A DNA stretch of 64,000 nt from NCBI RefSeq assembly GCF_028736925.1, contig NZ_JAQZAT010000012.1, forward strand, positions 1 through 64,000, written 5' to 3'. The notes under the pieces are model-generated. The model was not told where the DNA came from, did not search any database, and saw only the letters and a list, made by a program, of their open reading frames with translations. The stretch comes from Flavivirga sp. 57AJ16 (lineage in GTDB: Bacteria > Bacteroidota > Bacteroidia > Flavobacteriales > Flavobacteriaceae). Positions 33,810 through 43,047 of the stretch are shown piece by piece (within the stretch, counting starts at the first letter, position 1; every line of letters starts with the position of its first letter). A program made the translations under genes and the position numbers.

Positions 33810-35825
33810 TTATCTAAAAAGAAACTCAAGATAAAACTCAGTTCCTCCGTCATCTAATTTATTAAAAACACAACTACCTTTTAATAATTGTGTTCGTTGC
33901 TTTATATTAATTATTCCAATTCCTGTAGCATTTGAAACGTCAAAACCTATTCCGTTGTCTTTAATTTTTAAATGAAATTTATTTAACTTATCTACTTTCA
34001 TTGTAATGATTACAGATGTAGCTTTAGCATGTTTTACAATATTATTAAGGATTTCTAACAAAATACCATAAAAATTAGATTGTTTCTCAATAGGAAGATT
34101 ATCTAATACAGTGGGGATTTCGGTTTTTAAATTTATAAAAATGTCATTATAAAGCTGAAACTCCGATAGACGGGAAATAATAATCTCAGATAGTTTGTGT
34201 TCTTTAATCTTATCATCCAAAGGCGACAACCTATGGGAAATAAGTCTTATTTGTTTGTTTATTTCAGTAATCCCATTAGAGATTTCGGTCTCTAACTGCT
34301 GTCTATCCTTTGAAAGGGACAGTGCTTTTATTTTTAATCCTATTCCCGAAATATTTGAAGCAATAATATCATGAAGATCCTTACTAATACTACTTTTAAT
34401 AGTTTCTTGACCTTCATAAATAGCTTGAAGACGTTCGTATTTTTGTTGTTGCTTTAATGATTTCTGTTTTTGTTTTAAAAGTAAATAGGCCACCATTAAA
34501 AGTAAGGCCAACAGCCCTAAACATATTAAAAAGATATGATTCTTTCTAATTTCATTTCCCTGTTTGTTAATCAAGATATGATTCTCTTTATTTTCTAAAG
34601 ATAATTTAAGGTTCTCATTCCGTTTTTTTTCACTTTCATATTTTTCTTGTAATTCTTGAATAACCTCAATTTGTTTATTACTAAATATGGATTGGTATAA
34701 TTCACTATACTCCTTTTGGTGTCGATACGCTGCTTTATAATCTCCAATTTTAGAATAATAACAAGATTTTACATAATGATTTCGATAAACCACTTCGGGA
34801 GGTGCCTGAGTCTTTTTTATTAATGTATTAGAAAAACGTAACTGCTTGTTAGCGTTTTCCAAATCATTCAATTCTGTATTCAGTAACACCAACTCATTTA
34901 ATGTATAAATTGCAGACAGGGTATCTTTTAAATGCAACTCTATATTAAGGGCCTCGTTATATGTCTTTTTGGCTGAAAATCTATTACCTAGTTTATGGTA
35001 CGAAACTCCTAAATTATGTAAGGTTTTAGCATTAAATATTGTACCCGAATTTTCTAAAGAAAGAACTTTTTTGTAATAATATATAGCAGAGTCATGATTC
35101 TTTTCCGTTTTATGGGCAATAGCTATATTATTATAGCTATTACAAATGCCTAAAGTATCTTTTAGTTTTTTCTTTAACCTTAATGAATGAAAATAATAGT
35201 AAAAAGCTCTTTCCGTATTCCCTAAATCGTCCTGAATTAGGGCAATAAGATCGGATGTTGATGCTAGCTTTTTAAGATTATCGGTTTTTTGAAAACCATT
35301 ATGAGCTATTAATGCGTATTCTAAAGCTTTTTTATGCTGCTGTAAATTTCTATATATCAATCCTGCACTTAAAAAGACATTAAAGGCTTTTGGGGAGTCT
35401 TCTAATCCTTTATATATTTTAATGGCCTTATCAAGATAAAACAAGGTACTGTCTACCTCTCCGTTCTTTCTTTTGGTTAATGAAATATTATAATATAAAT
35501 CGGCACCAAGTGAGCTTATAGAGTCATATCTTAATCCTTTTTTATAGAAATTTTCAGATTTTGAATAGTCTTTCCGCTTCCATTCAAGAACCCCTAATTT
35601 CCTGTATACTAATGCTGTTGAATCATCCTTTTTTATATTAAAGGAACTATTTAATGCTTCATGGTATTTCTTCTCTGCCAGATCATAATGCTTATTTTTA
35701 CTAAGACTATCAGCTTCAAATATCAAAGCTTTTAAGGATTCTAATTTATCGTTCTGCCCTACAATATTCAAACTGCAAACAAAACTTAGTAGCAATAGTG
35801 CTTTTTTAAAAACAGAATTAAGCAT
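33810..35825 (-). CDS. TPR-containing sensor histidine kinase, second system
   Basis: 671 residues from the ATG at 35825, chosen because it gives a clean signal peptide (KKALLLLSFVCSLNIVGQ). An ATG at 35897 overlaps the regulator stop as ATGA and would add 24 residues before the signal. A periplasmic TPR array (about 35-380) is followed by one membrane helix (about 429-450), then HisKA_3 with His485 (KDLHDIIASNISGIG). The ATPase domain has N-box EILNNIVKHA, G1 box DNGIGF (623-628) and GIGIINIKQR. All catalytic motifs are intact. It is co-transcribed with the response regulator upstream, the reverse of the gene order in the system at 26-28 kb. Paralogous in design to that kinase but with a longer TPR region. 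Confidence 0.9.
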   Translation of the reverse strand: MLNSVFKKALLLLSFVCSLNIVGQNDKLESLKALIFEADSLSKNKHYDLAEKKYHEALNSSFNIKKDDSTALVYRKLGVLEWKRKDYSKSENFYKKGLRYDSISSLGADLYYNISLTKRKNGEVDSTLFYLDKAIKIYKGLEDSPKAFNVFLSAGLIYRNLQQHKKALEYALIAHNGFQKTDNLKKLASTSDLIALIQDDLGNTERAFYYYFHSLRLKKKLKDTLGICNSYNNIAIAHKTEKNHDSAIYYYKKVLSLENSGTIFNAKTLHNLGVSYHKLGNRFSAKKTYNEALNIELHLKDTLSAIYTLNELVLLNTELNDLENANKQLRFSNTLIKKTQAPPEVVYRNHYVKSCYYSKIGDYKAAYRHQKEYSELYQSIFSNKQIEVIQELQEKYESEKKRNENLKLSLENKENHILINKQGNEIRKNHIFLICLGLLALLLMVAYLLLKQKQKSLKQQQKYERLQAIYEGQETIKSSISKDLHDIIASNISGIGLKIKALSLSKDRQQLETEISNGITEINKQIRLISHRLSPLDDKIKEHKLSEIIISRLSEFQLYNDIFINLKTEIPTVLDNLPIEKQSNFYGILLEILNNIVKHAKATSVIITMKVDKLNKFHLKIKDNGIGFDVSNATGIGIINIKQRTQLLKGSCVFNKLDDGGTEFYLEFLFR

Positions 35826-35893
35826 ACAGTTATTCTTACCTAAAACTTCAAATGTACTAAAAATGAGGTATCTAAAAAACATTTTGCCATGTC

Positions 35894-36550
35894 TCATGGA
35901 AAAGAGATTTCTCCGGCAAGATTTTCTCTGTTACCATTTATATACCTCATATATTTTGTAATTAATTCTACTGAATTTTTAACTTTAAATTTTTTCATTA
36001 AGTTAAAAATATGCTTTTCAACTGTTTTAGGGCTTATATTTAATTTAAATGCTATTTCTTTTTGAACCAGACCATCCATTAATAACAGGATGACTTCTCC
36101 CTCTCTTTTAGAGATTTTTAGCCATTGTTCTATTTCTAATATCTCTGAAATATTACGATCAACATATTTCTCATTATTAATAACTTGTTCTATAGCAAAA
36201 AACATGTCCTCTGCTCCTAGTTGTTTATCCAAATAAGCATCTACTTTACACTCATTAAAAAGTTTTTCATATATATAAATTCTAGCATGTTGCGTTAAAA
36301 CAATAATTTTTATGTCACTGTAAAGCTCCTTAATCTTTTTTGCTATTATAAACCCATCATAATCACTAGTCTCAAAATTTAAGTCTAAAAAGATAACATC
36401 AATGGAGGCAGCAATCAAAATATCTAGGGTATCATTAAAATTATGAGCTAGGTAGACCTTATTTATAGACGCATGTTGTTCTAAAATCAATCTTAATCCT
36501 TCCGAAAAAATAACGGAGTCTTCAACTATTAAAACCTTAAGATTTTTCAT
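35894..36550 (-). CDS. NarL/LuxR-type response regulator, second system
   Basis: 218 residues. Receiver (1-120) with Glu10/Asp11, phospho-acceptor Asp56 (VIFLDLNF), Thr86 and Lys109 (AYLDKQLG). The canonical LuxR HTH at about 147-205 is LLLMDGLVQKEIAFKLNISP then KTVEKHIFNLMKKFKVKNSV. Unlike the regulator at 26182 its HTH matches the family well. It is the first gene of the operon with the TPR kinase and, on the opposite strand, is divergent from the exported-protein cluster starting at 36776, which it could regulate. That link is inferred from position only. Confidence 0.92.
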   Translation of the reverse strand: MKNLKVLIVEDSVIFSEGLRLILEQHASINKVYLAHNFNDTLDILIAASIDVIFLDLNFETSDYDGFIIAKKIKELYSDIKIIVLTQHARIYIYEKLFNECKVDAYLDKQLGAEDMFFAIEQVINNEKYVDRNISEILEIEQWLKISKREGEVILLLMDGLVQKEIAFKLNISPKTVEKHIFNLMKKFKVKNSVELITKYMRYINGNRENLAGEISFP

Positions 36551-36775
36551 TAATAAACTATATGTAATTCTATTAAACCCTTCATTTAACGTGCTGTTAT
36601 TTAAGCCCTCTAAGTTAGAAAAATATTATCTACATAAAATACGGGAATACCCCTATTGTAGCCTGATTGTGTAAGTGCTAATATTGACATGTAAAATTAT
36701 TCTGGTAAGCCCCCAAGTTTTCCTTTTACTATTACCTACAAGTTGTTATGATTAAATAACAAATAATTCGTTAAA

Positions 36776-38056
36776 ATGAAAACAAAAAGAAGCCTATTAC
36801 TCTTTTTAATTTTTCTCCCTTACTGTATTTTTTCTTTCTCTCAAGAAAAACCCATAGATATAAAATACAAAAGGAGTTCCTTGTATACACTTATGGTTAA
36901 TAATGACACCATAGAATATAGTAGCGTTATACAAAAATCCTTTAAAGAAACACCTATTCCAGAGAAGTTTAATGACCATATAATAAATATTCGAACTGTT
37001 CCCATAACAGACACCCTTCAAATAAGTAAAACACAAAGCGACCCTAACAAAAAGAAAAAAGGATTCATATCTAAATTAAGCGGTCAAAAAAAAGAACTAA
37101 AGGCAAAAAAACTAACGGCCATTACTAATTATTTAAACAACCAATCTATAGCAAAAGCTATGGTAGCCAAATGGTTTAACAGAAGTGAAAAAGGCGGTTT
37201 CAATATGAACTTGATTTCCGAAAGAGGCGCTTATAATGCCTCAGACTTGGATATTAAAATAGCTAAAAACACAGAAAGAGGGCAGGCATTACTCGCAGAT
37301 GCTGGCGAAGAGTTAATTAACAATACGTTTGTAGTTGTAAACGATTTTAAATATACAAACAAAGAAGAAGTAGGTACAAAAGTAAAGGGGTTGTTGTCCA
37401 CGGTAGCAACTTACACGGGCAATAGTGATCTCGCTTTAGCTACAGAAGCAACATCTGTTGGGGTAGATATTATGGCCAAAGGTTATATTATAAAAACCAC
37501 GGCATATTTATACAAACTCGTTTGGAATGATGAAATAGCAGCTATTTTTTATAATGATTTCTGGACTGAAGATAGCTCGATCGACTTAGAAAAGAAAAAA
37601 GCTTTTGATGAAACAGATATTTTCAAATTAGAATTAATAGGAACCGAAACATCTTGGGCAGATATACAAAGTACCATTTTAACAAAAAAATCCAATGAAG
37701 ACTTAATTTCGGTTGCCACTGTTAGAGCTGCAGATAATGTTATTGCAAAACTTCAAAGAAAGTATGAAGTGTTTAGAACCAAATCACCTTTACTAAGCGG
37801 AGACCCTATCGCTGCAAAAATAGGCCAAAAAGAAGGCATAGAAAAAGGGGATAAATATGAGGTTTTAGAACAAGTTATCAATAAAAATGGTTTAACGGAA
37901 TATAAACGCCTAGGAATTATTAAGGTTGATAAAAATCATATCTGGGATAATAGACATTTAGCAGAAGAAGAAACTTCATCCACTATTGAATATACCACAT
38001 TTACTGGTGCGAAAAACAAATACTATGCTGGTATGCTAATTAGACAAATTAATTAA
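36776..38056 (+). CDS. exported protein of unknown function, first gene of a secreted-protein cluster
   Basis: 426 residues. Signal peptide (about 1-22, ending FSFSQ). No family recognised. The middle region is mixed alpha/beta with a hydrophobic segment (SVGVDIMAKGYIIKTTAYLY). The C-terminal third (AAKIGQKEGIEKGDKYEVLE) reads like the beta-barrel start of FlgT/CsgG-associated domains where a Gly-rich turn follows KIGQ. It is the first of four closely spaced plus-strand genes (12, 16 and 33 bases apart) of exported proteins, so they probably form an operon and a complex. The divergent response regulator lies 225 bases upstream. Confidence 0.6.
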   Translation: MKTKRSLLLFLIFLPYCIFSFSQEKPIDIKYKRSSLYTLMVNNDTIEYSSVIQKSFKETPIPEKFNDHIINIRTVPITDTLQISKTQSDPNKKKKGFISKLSGQKKELKAKKLTAITNYLNNQSIAKAMVAKWFNRSEKGGFNMNLISERGAYNASDLDIKIAKNTERGQALLADAGEELINNTFVVVNDFKYTNKEEVGTKVKGLLSTVATYTGNSDLALATEATSVGVDIMAKGYIIKTTAYLYKLVWNDEIAAIFYNDFWTEDSSIDLEKKKAFDETDIFKLELIGTETSWADIQSTILTKKSNEDLISVATVRAADNVIAKLQRKYEVFRTKSPLLSGDPIAAKIGQKEGIEKGDKYEVLEQVINKNGLTEYKRLGIIKVDKNHIWDNRHLAEEETSSTIEYTTFTGAKNKYYAGMLIRQIN

Positions 38057-38068
38057 ACAATAATAAAA

Positions 38069-38590
38069 ATGAAATTAACCCCCTTTTTAATATTAACAAT
38101 ATTTTTCATTATAGGAGCAAGTGCCAATGCTCAATGGAAAAAAAACAAAGCCAATGAAGACACTAAAATATGGCGCTATGATTTAGAGTGTGAGGGCATT
38201 GCAAAGCAAGGCTCTAAACTTGTAAAAGTATGGTCTTATTCCAAAAACCCAAAACATGCTATTTCTCGAGGCATGAAGAACGCCGTTCATGGTATTATTT
38301 TTAAAGGTTATGCCGGAGGCGGTCAAGGTTGCACATCGCAAAAACCATTAGTTAAATCTGCAGATACAGAAAAAAATTATAAAGAGTTCTTCGATGCTTT
38401 TTTTGCCGATGGTGGCGAATATTTAAAATACGTATCGGCAGCAACCGATGGTAGTATAGCTCCAGGAGACCGTTTAAAAGTAAGCAGACGTGAATACAAA
38501 ATAGGTGTTATTGTAAATATTCAATTTAATCAATTAAGAAAACGTCTTGAAAGCGAGGATATTATTAGAAGTTTAAACTCTGGATTTTAA
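38069..38590 (+). CDS. small exported protein, unknown function
   Basis: 173 residues. Signal peptide (about 1-22, SANAQ). Mature part with WRYDLECEGIAKQGSKLVKV, a Gly-rich loop GYAGGGQGCTSQK, and a C-terminal beta/alpha stretch. Two Cys residues (in ECEG and GCTS) could form a disulfide. No family recognised. It starts 12 bases after the previous gene ends and the DUF6175-like gene follows 16 bases on, so it belongs to the same operon. Confidence 0.6.
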   Translation: MKLTPFLILTIFFIIGASANAQWKKNKANEDTKIWRYDLECEGIAKQGSKLVKVWSYSKNPKHAISRGMKNAVHGIIFKGYAGGGQGCTSQKPLVKSADTEKNYKEFFDAFFADGGEYLKYVSAATDGSIAPGDRLKVSRREYKIGVIVNIQFNQLRKRLESEDIIRSLNSGF

Positions 38591-38606
38591 TTAAAAAAGC
38601 TAAATC

Positions 38607-39563
38607 ATGAAAAAAATATTACAATTAGGGTTTTCAATGACGTTTTTACTGATAAGTATTACTGTTTTTAGTCAAGCAAAAAAGCCAACTCTTATGGTCG
38701 TTCCTAGTGATGTATGGTGCTTTCAAAATGGATATACTCTTAATTTTGATGACCAAGGTACACCTGTTAAAATACCGGATTATAAAAGAGCATTTCAGGA
38801 AAATGCTGAAGTATTACAGGTTATTAGCCATATAAATGGTATGATGGCAGAAAGAGGGTTCCCTCTTAAAAACATGGAATCTGCCATAAAAACGTTAAAT
38901 TCCAATATGGCCGAAGACAACCTTAGAGCCTCAAAATCTTCAGGTAGTGGTATAAGCGAAAGCCCTATTGATGCTTTTAAAAAAGTTGCAAAGGCCGATA
39001 TTATAATACAATTAACATGGACCGTAAACAAAACTGGGCCTAAAAAATCTATAACCTTCAATTTGCAAGGGTTGGATGCCTATACCGATAAGCAAGTAGC
39101 CACAGCTGTAGGTACAGGAGCACCTTCCTTTTCAGCTGAACTCCCTGTATTACTTTCTGAAGCTGTTTTAGCTCACATGGATAATTTTTGTGAATCTCTA
39201 CAGATCCATTTTGACGATATGTTCGAAAACGGGAGGGAAATTATTATCCGTATTCAAAAATGGGATGATTGGGACGGTGACTTGGAAACTGAATTCGACG
39301 GTGAAGAATTAGGATATATCATTGAAGATTGGTTAGCCGATCATACTGTAAAAGGAAGATTTAATACTACCGATATAACAGAGAGCATGGCCCTGTTTGA
39401 GCAAGTGAGAATACCACTTTATAACGAAAAGGATAGAGCTATTGATGCCAGACGTTATACAAACGAACTTAGTAAGTTTCTTAAAAATGCGCCTTACAGT
39501 ATCCCAAATAAGTTAGTGATGAAAGGCCTAGGGCGTGCAACCATCATTTTAGGCGGCAAATAA
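38607..39563 (+). CDS. DUF6175-like exported protein
   Basis: 318 residues. Signal peptide (about 1-24, FSQAK). The sequence KKPTLMVVPSDVWCFQNGY followed by NMESAIKTLNSNMAEDN and AKADIIIQLTWTV matches the family of about 300-residue proteins named DUF6175 in Bacteroidota as far as I recall. Its two halves each look like a TolB-N/curli-assembly (CsgG) type alpha/beta fold. Family function is unknown, probably periplasmic or outer-membrane assembly. The neighbours of similar design support a multi-protein envelope complex. Confidence 0.6.
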   Translation: MKKILQLGFSMTFLLISITVFSQAKKPTLMVVPSDVWCFQNGYTLNFDDQGTPVKIPDYKRAFQENAEVLQVISHINGMMAERGFPLKNMESAIKTLNSNMAEDNLRASKSSGSGISESPIDAFKKVAKADIIIQLTWTVNKTGPKKSITFNLQGLDAYTDKQVATAVGTGAPSFSAELPVLLSEAVLAHMDNFCESLQIHFDDMFENGREIIIRIQKWDDWDGDLETEFDGEELGYIIEDWLADHTVKGRFNTTDITESMALFEQVRIPLYNEKDRAIDARRYTNELSKFLKNAPYSIPNKLVMKGLGRATIILGGK

Positions 39564-39596
39564 CAACAAGCTAATAAATTATTAAAACAATCTAAA

Positions 39597-40529
39597 ATGA
39601 AAAAAATAATATATACAGTACTGTTTTTAATCTCAATGGTAATATTTGGACAGGAAAACAATAATGGTATAACACTAGGAGCTTACATACCAGAACAAGC
39701 CGAAGGTATCCCTACCTATGCAAAAAGTATGCTTAAAAATAAACTGGGTCGTATCATTACTGAAAATGGTATTAGTGATAACGTTTATAATTCTCGTTTT
39801 ATAATAACACCAAATATAACGGTATTAAATAAAAACATTACAGGTACGGCACCACCAATGGTCGTATTGAATATCGATTTAACCTTATATATAGGTGATG
39901 GGATCGCCGGTAATTTATTTTCTAATGAATCCATACAACTAAAAGGAGTTGGCACTAACGAAAATAAAGCATACATAGCAGCTTTAAAACAACTAAAGCC
40001 TAAAAGCCAAGATATACAACGCTTTATATCTAAAGGAAAGCAAAAAATAATTGATTATTACAATACGAATTGTAACCTTATGATTAAAAAGGCCAAATCT
40101 TTAGAAGCTCAGAATAATTATGAAGAAGCTTTATTTGTTCTAATCAATGTTCCGGAAGCCAGTACTTGTTTTAACTCAATAAAATCTAAAATCAAACCCT
40201 TATACACTAAAGCAATTAATAGAGATTGTAAATTAAAATTAAATGAAGCTTCAGCAATTTGGGCCGCTAACCAAGATATTGATGCTGCAAATGAAGCCGG
40301 TCTTTTATTATCCTCCATAGAACCAACGGCCTCATGCTTCTCTCAAGTGAAAACATTATATAATAAAATAGCGATACGGGTTAAAGATCTAGGTGACAGA
40401 GATTGGAATTATGACTTAAAAGTTTTAGAAGTAGAATCGAATATCGTTAAAGCAGCTAGAGATGTAGGCATGGCCTATGGCAAAAACCAGCCTAAAAGTG
40501 TGACCTATAATGTAAGAGGGTGGTATTAG
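39597..40529 (+). CDS. exported protein with CsgG-like N-terminus and helical tail, unknown function
   Basis: 310 residues. Signal peptide (about 1-19, MVIFGQ). Residues 20-145 alternate strands and helices (SMLKNKLGRIITENGISDNV, FIITPNITVLNKNI), similar to the LPS/curli-assembly type fold seen in the neighbouring gene. Residues 150-300 are helical repeats (LIKKAKSLEAQNNYEEALFV, SEIWAANQDI-like), TPR-like. Same operon as the three genes before it. Inferred: periplasmic scaffold or sensor. A clear family was not recognised. Confidence 0.55.
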   Translation: MKKIIYTVLFLISMVIFGQENNNGITLGAYIPEQAEGIPTYAKSMLKNKLGRIITENGISDNVYNSRFIITPNITVLNKNITGTAPPMVVLNIDLTLYIGDGIAGNLFSNESIQLKGVGTNENKAYIAALKQLKPKSQDIQRFISKGKQKIIDYYNTNCNLMIKKAKSLEAQNNYEEALFVLINVPEASTCFNSIKSKIKPLYTKAINRDCKLKLNEASAIWAANQDIDAANEAGLLLSSIEPTASCFSQVKTLYNKIAIRVKDLGDRDWNYDLKVLEVESNIVKAARDVGMAYGKNQPKSVTYNVRGWY

Positions 40530-40602
40530 GTAAACCAAATAAAAACATTAAGTAGTATAAGCATGCTACATTTAAAATAACTATTAATTAATCTTTTAAA
40601 AA

Positions 40603-41640
40603 ATGAAAACAAAACAATTACTATTATTAAGTACAACCATGCTATTTGCTTTTATATGCCATGCACAAACAACAATTACAGTCGACAACTCTATAGGAAG
40701 TCATGCGCAATACAGCGATTTACAAAGTGCCATTAGTGCAGCCAGTAATGGCGACATTATCCAAGTTCACCCATCTGAAATTAATTATGGAAACATCACC
40801 ATAGATAAAGAGCTTACTCTTATTGGTTTTGGACATAGCGATCCAGATAAAGAAACTAAAGTTACAGATTTTGTGTTAACTGCTAATGCATCAAATGTCT
40901 CGATTTCAGGATTTCATGTAACAGATGATATTTATACTAACAGTACTACAACTATATCTAATTTAAAAATTGAAAATAATATTATAGATAGTACTCTATT
41001 GTTTAATAGTGCTGGCGGTGCAAATACCGTTATAATTAGAGGAAATATTATTTATCAAATAGGTTCTGGTAGTACTTCATCAAATAGCGATAATTATACA
41101 AATACTATCATTTCAAATAATATAATAACACATTATATAGGCTTAAAAAACCATCAATCCATAACCATTAAAAACAATGTTTTTTTAAGTCCAAATAACA
41201 GCTACCCTGTATATAATGCTGGTGATGCCAGTGGTAGTATTACTGTACAAAATAACATATTTTATTATAACTCAAGTGGTGTTTTAAACCCTGATGCCGA
41301 TGGTGTAATATTTGAAAATTGTTTAACCTATAATATTGGGACCGGTAGCGTAATAGCCTTAAACGGTTCGAATAACTTGGATAATCAGAACCCAAATTTT
41401 GTTAGTGCAAGTGATACAACTTTTGATTCCGAAACAGACGATTACCATCTCCAAGCGGGATCCCCTGCAATTGGTAATGGTATTGGTGGTGTAGATATGG
41501 GTATTTATGATGGTAGTGCTTTTACCTTCAATAATTTTGGATATACCAACGGAATACCAACTGTAAAAATCACCAATATTACAGATAGAATTGCTCCTAA
41601 TGCAAACCTTAGTGTTACTATAAATACAAATGCCAATTAG
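40603..41640 (+). CDS. exported beta-helix protein
   Basis: 345 residues. Signal peptide (about 1-21, CHAQ). Then the entry segment AQYSDLQSAISAASNGDIIQ, typical of right-handed parallel beta-helix proteins, followed by many short turns with I-x-N/G repeats (ISGFHVTDD, IIRGNIIYQI, TIKNNVFLSP, VQNNIFYYNS) to about residue 290. It ends with PTVKITNITDRIAPNANLSV and has no T9SS sorting domain. The next gene, one base later, does carry one. Function is unknown; the fold is usual for surface adhesins or polysaccharide-active proteins. Confidence 0.75.
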   Translation: MKTKQLLLLSTTMLFAFICHAQTTITVDNSIGSHAQYSDLQSAISAASNGDIIQVHPSEINYGNITIDKELTLIGFGHSDPDKETKVTDFVLTANASNVSISGFHVTDDIYTNSTTTISNLKIENNIIDSTLLFNSAGGANTVIIRGNIIYQIGSGSTSSNSDNYTNTIISNNIITHYIGLKNHQSITIKNNVFLSPNNSYPVYNAGDASGSITVQNNIFYYNSSGVLNPDADGVIFENCLTYNIGTGSVIALNGSNNLDNQNPNFVSASDTTFDSETDDYHLQAGSPAIGNGIGGVDMGIYDGSAFTFNNFGYTNGIPTVKITNITDRIAPNANLSVTINTNAN

Positions 41641-41641
41641 T

Positions 41642-42619
41642 ATGAAAAAGGTTTTATTATTAGTTTTTACTTTATTTAGTTTCATAACTAATTCTCAAAG
41701 CATAACTACAGCCGAATATTTTTTCAATACAGATCCTGGGCTAGGTAATGGTACTGCATTAACTGTAAATAGTAATACAGGGGTGCTCACTCAAACGTTT
41801 ACTATCCCTACCGTAGGCCTTTCAGAAGGCTTTAATAGCGTATATGTAAGAGTGTATAATAGTGACAATAATTGGAGCTTGTACGATAGACAGAATTTTT
41901 ATTTAAAAGGGACTACTTCTACTAATATTGCAGCAGCGGAGTACTTTTTTAATACTGACCCTGGGGTTGGTAATGCAACAACTTTATCTGTAGATACTAA
42001 TACCGGACAATTATCACAAATATTTACAATTTCTACAACAGGTTTATTAGAAGGGTTTCATAGCTTTTATATAAGAACTCAAAGTACTGATGGGGATTGG
42101 AGCTTGTATGATAGGCAAATTATCTATATTAAAGATTTTGATTTTACACTTGATGAAGTATCTGCTGCTGAGTATTTTATTGATAGCGATCCGGGAATTG
42201 GTAATGGGACTTCGGTTATTTTTGGAAACCCTTCACAAACGTCTCAAATATTAAATATAAATTCTACGGGTTTAGCCGAGGGAGACCATATCTTTTATGT
42301 GAGAGTTCAAGACACAAATGGTGATTGGTCTATTTACGATTCTGCTCTTTTTACAATTGATAACTCTTTAGGGGTCGAAAATAATTTACTATCTAAAATA
42401 GTATTATTACCCAATCCTTTTGAAAACAATCTCTCCATTAAATCACCAAACAATATCCAGGTTTTAAAAATAGAAGTTTACAATACTCTAGGACAAACGG
42501 TTTATTATAGCTTAGAACCTAAAACTACGTTAGAGCTATCAACTTTAAAAAAAGGGATATATATTTTAAATCTAAAAACAAGTCTCGGAGAGGCCTCTTT
42601 TAAGATTATAAAGAAGTAA
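41642..42619 (+). CDS. T9SS-exported repeat protein
   Basis: 325 residues from the ATG at 41642 (MKKVLLLVFTLFSF), one base after the preceding stop; an ATG at 41630 would overlap it. Signal peptide (about 1-18, TNSQ). Three repeats of about 75 residues each start AEYFFNTDPGxGNG or AEYFIDSDPG and hold a WSLYDRQ or WSIYDS motif. The last 75 residues form a type A T9SS C-terminal sorting domain (LLPNPFENNLSIKS, EVYNTLGQTVYYS, STLKKGIYILNLKT, FKIIKK). It should be cut and released or anchored at the surface. Forms a unit with the beta-helix protein before it. Confidence 0.85.
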   Translation: MKKVLLLVFTLFSFITNSQSITTAEYFFNTDPGLGNGTALTVNSNTGVLTQTFTIPTVGLSEGFNSVYVRVYNSDNNWSLYDRQNFYLKGTTSTNIAAAEYFFNTDPGVGNATTLSVDTNTGQLSQIFTISTTGLLEGFHSFYIRTQSTDGDWSLYDRQIIYIKDFDFTLDEVSAAEYFIDSDPGIGNGTSVIFGNPSQTSQILNINSTGLAEGDHIFYVRVQDTNGDWSIYDSALFTIDNSLGVENNLLSKIVLLPNPFENNLSIKSPNNIQVLKIEVYNTLGQTVYYSLEPKTTLELSTLKKGIYILNLKTSLGEASFKIIKK

Positions 42620-43047
42620 ATTATTATACCAACTATGATCCGCTATAATTGAGGGATTTAAAGAGGTCTAAAAAGTAATATATTTTGTCATTCTGAATGT
42701 AACGAATCTACCTGTCTAGACAGGGAACCTTATACCCATATAAATTAACATGCTATAGCTAAGTCGCTATAAAATGGCATAGAATATTTAGATATAAAAA
42801 ATTGAAGTTCAAGGTAAAAAACGCAGGCATAGCTTAGTTACGGCGAGTATTTTTAACGAAGAAATTCGGTTTTTTACTCTGAAGGTTCTTGTTATTTTAT
42901 ATGGATTTAGCTATGTATTTTATAAGAGGTTCTTCATGACATTCAGAATGATACTTTTAGCTTTATAAGATCTTGCATTTAACATAGATCATGATTTCTA
43001 TGTTTTTTAAATTTCCACAACCTACCAGCTCTTCGTATCTTTACCCC
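42620..43047. other. intergenic region with a REP-like element before bioF
   Basis: 428 bases without a gene. It holds the inverted-repeat element at 42688-42951, described separately, and a -7 like TATCTTTA (43036-43043) just before the bioF ATG. Confidence 0.6.
42688..42951. repeat. REP/MITE-like element with 13-bp terminal inverted repeats
   Basis: Ends are TCATTCTGAATGT (42688-42700) and ACATTCAGAATGA (42939-42951), perfect inverted repeats 264 bases apart end to end. Inside is a perfect palindrome CCTGTCTAGACAGG (42711-42724) and short GCTATAGCTAAG/CATAGCTTAG segments. No open frame codes for a protein. It shares its end motif with other elements in this window (near 47525 and 57455). 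Confidence 0.65.

Noticed and set aside
41367-41380. tRNA T-loop-like GGTTCGAAT
   Set aside because: It is inside the beta-helix gene and has no matching acceptor stem or anticodon arm.
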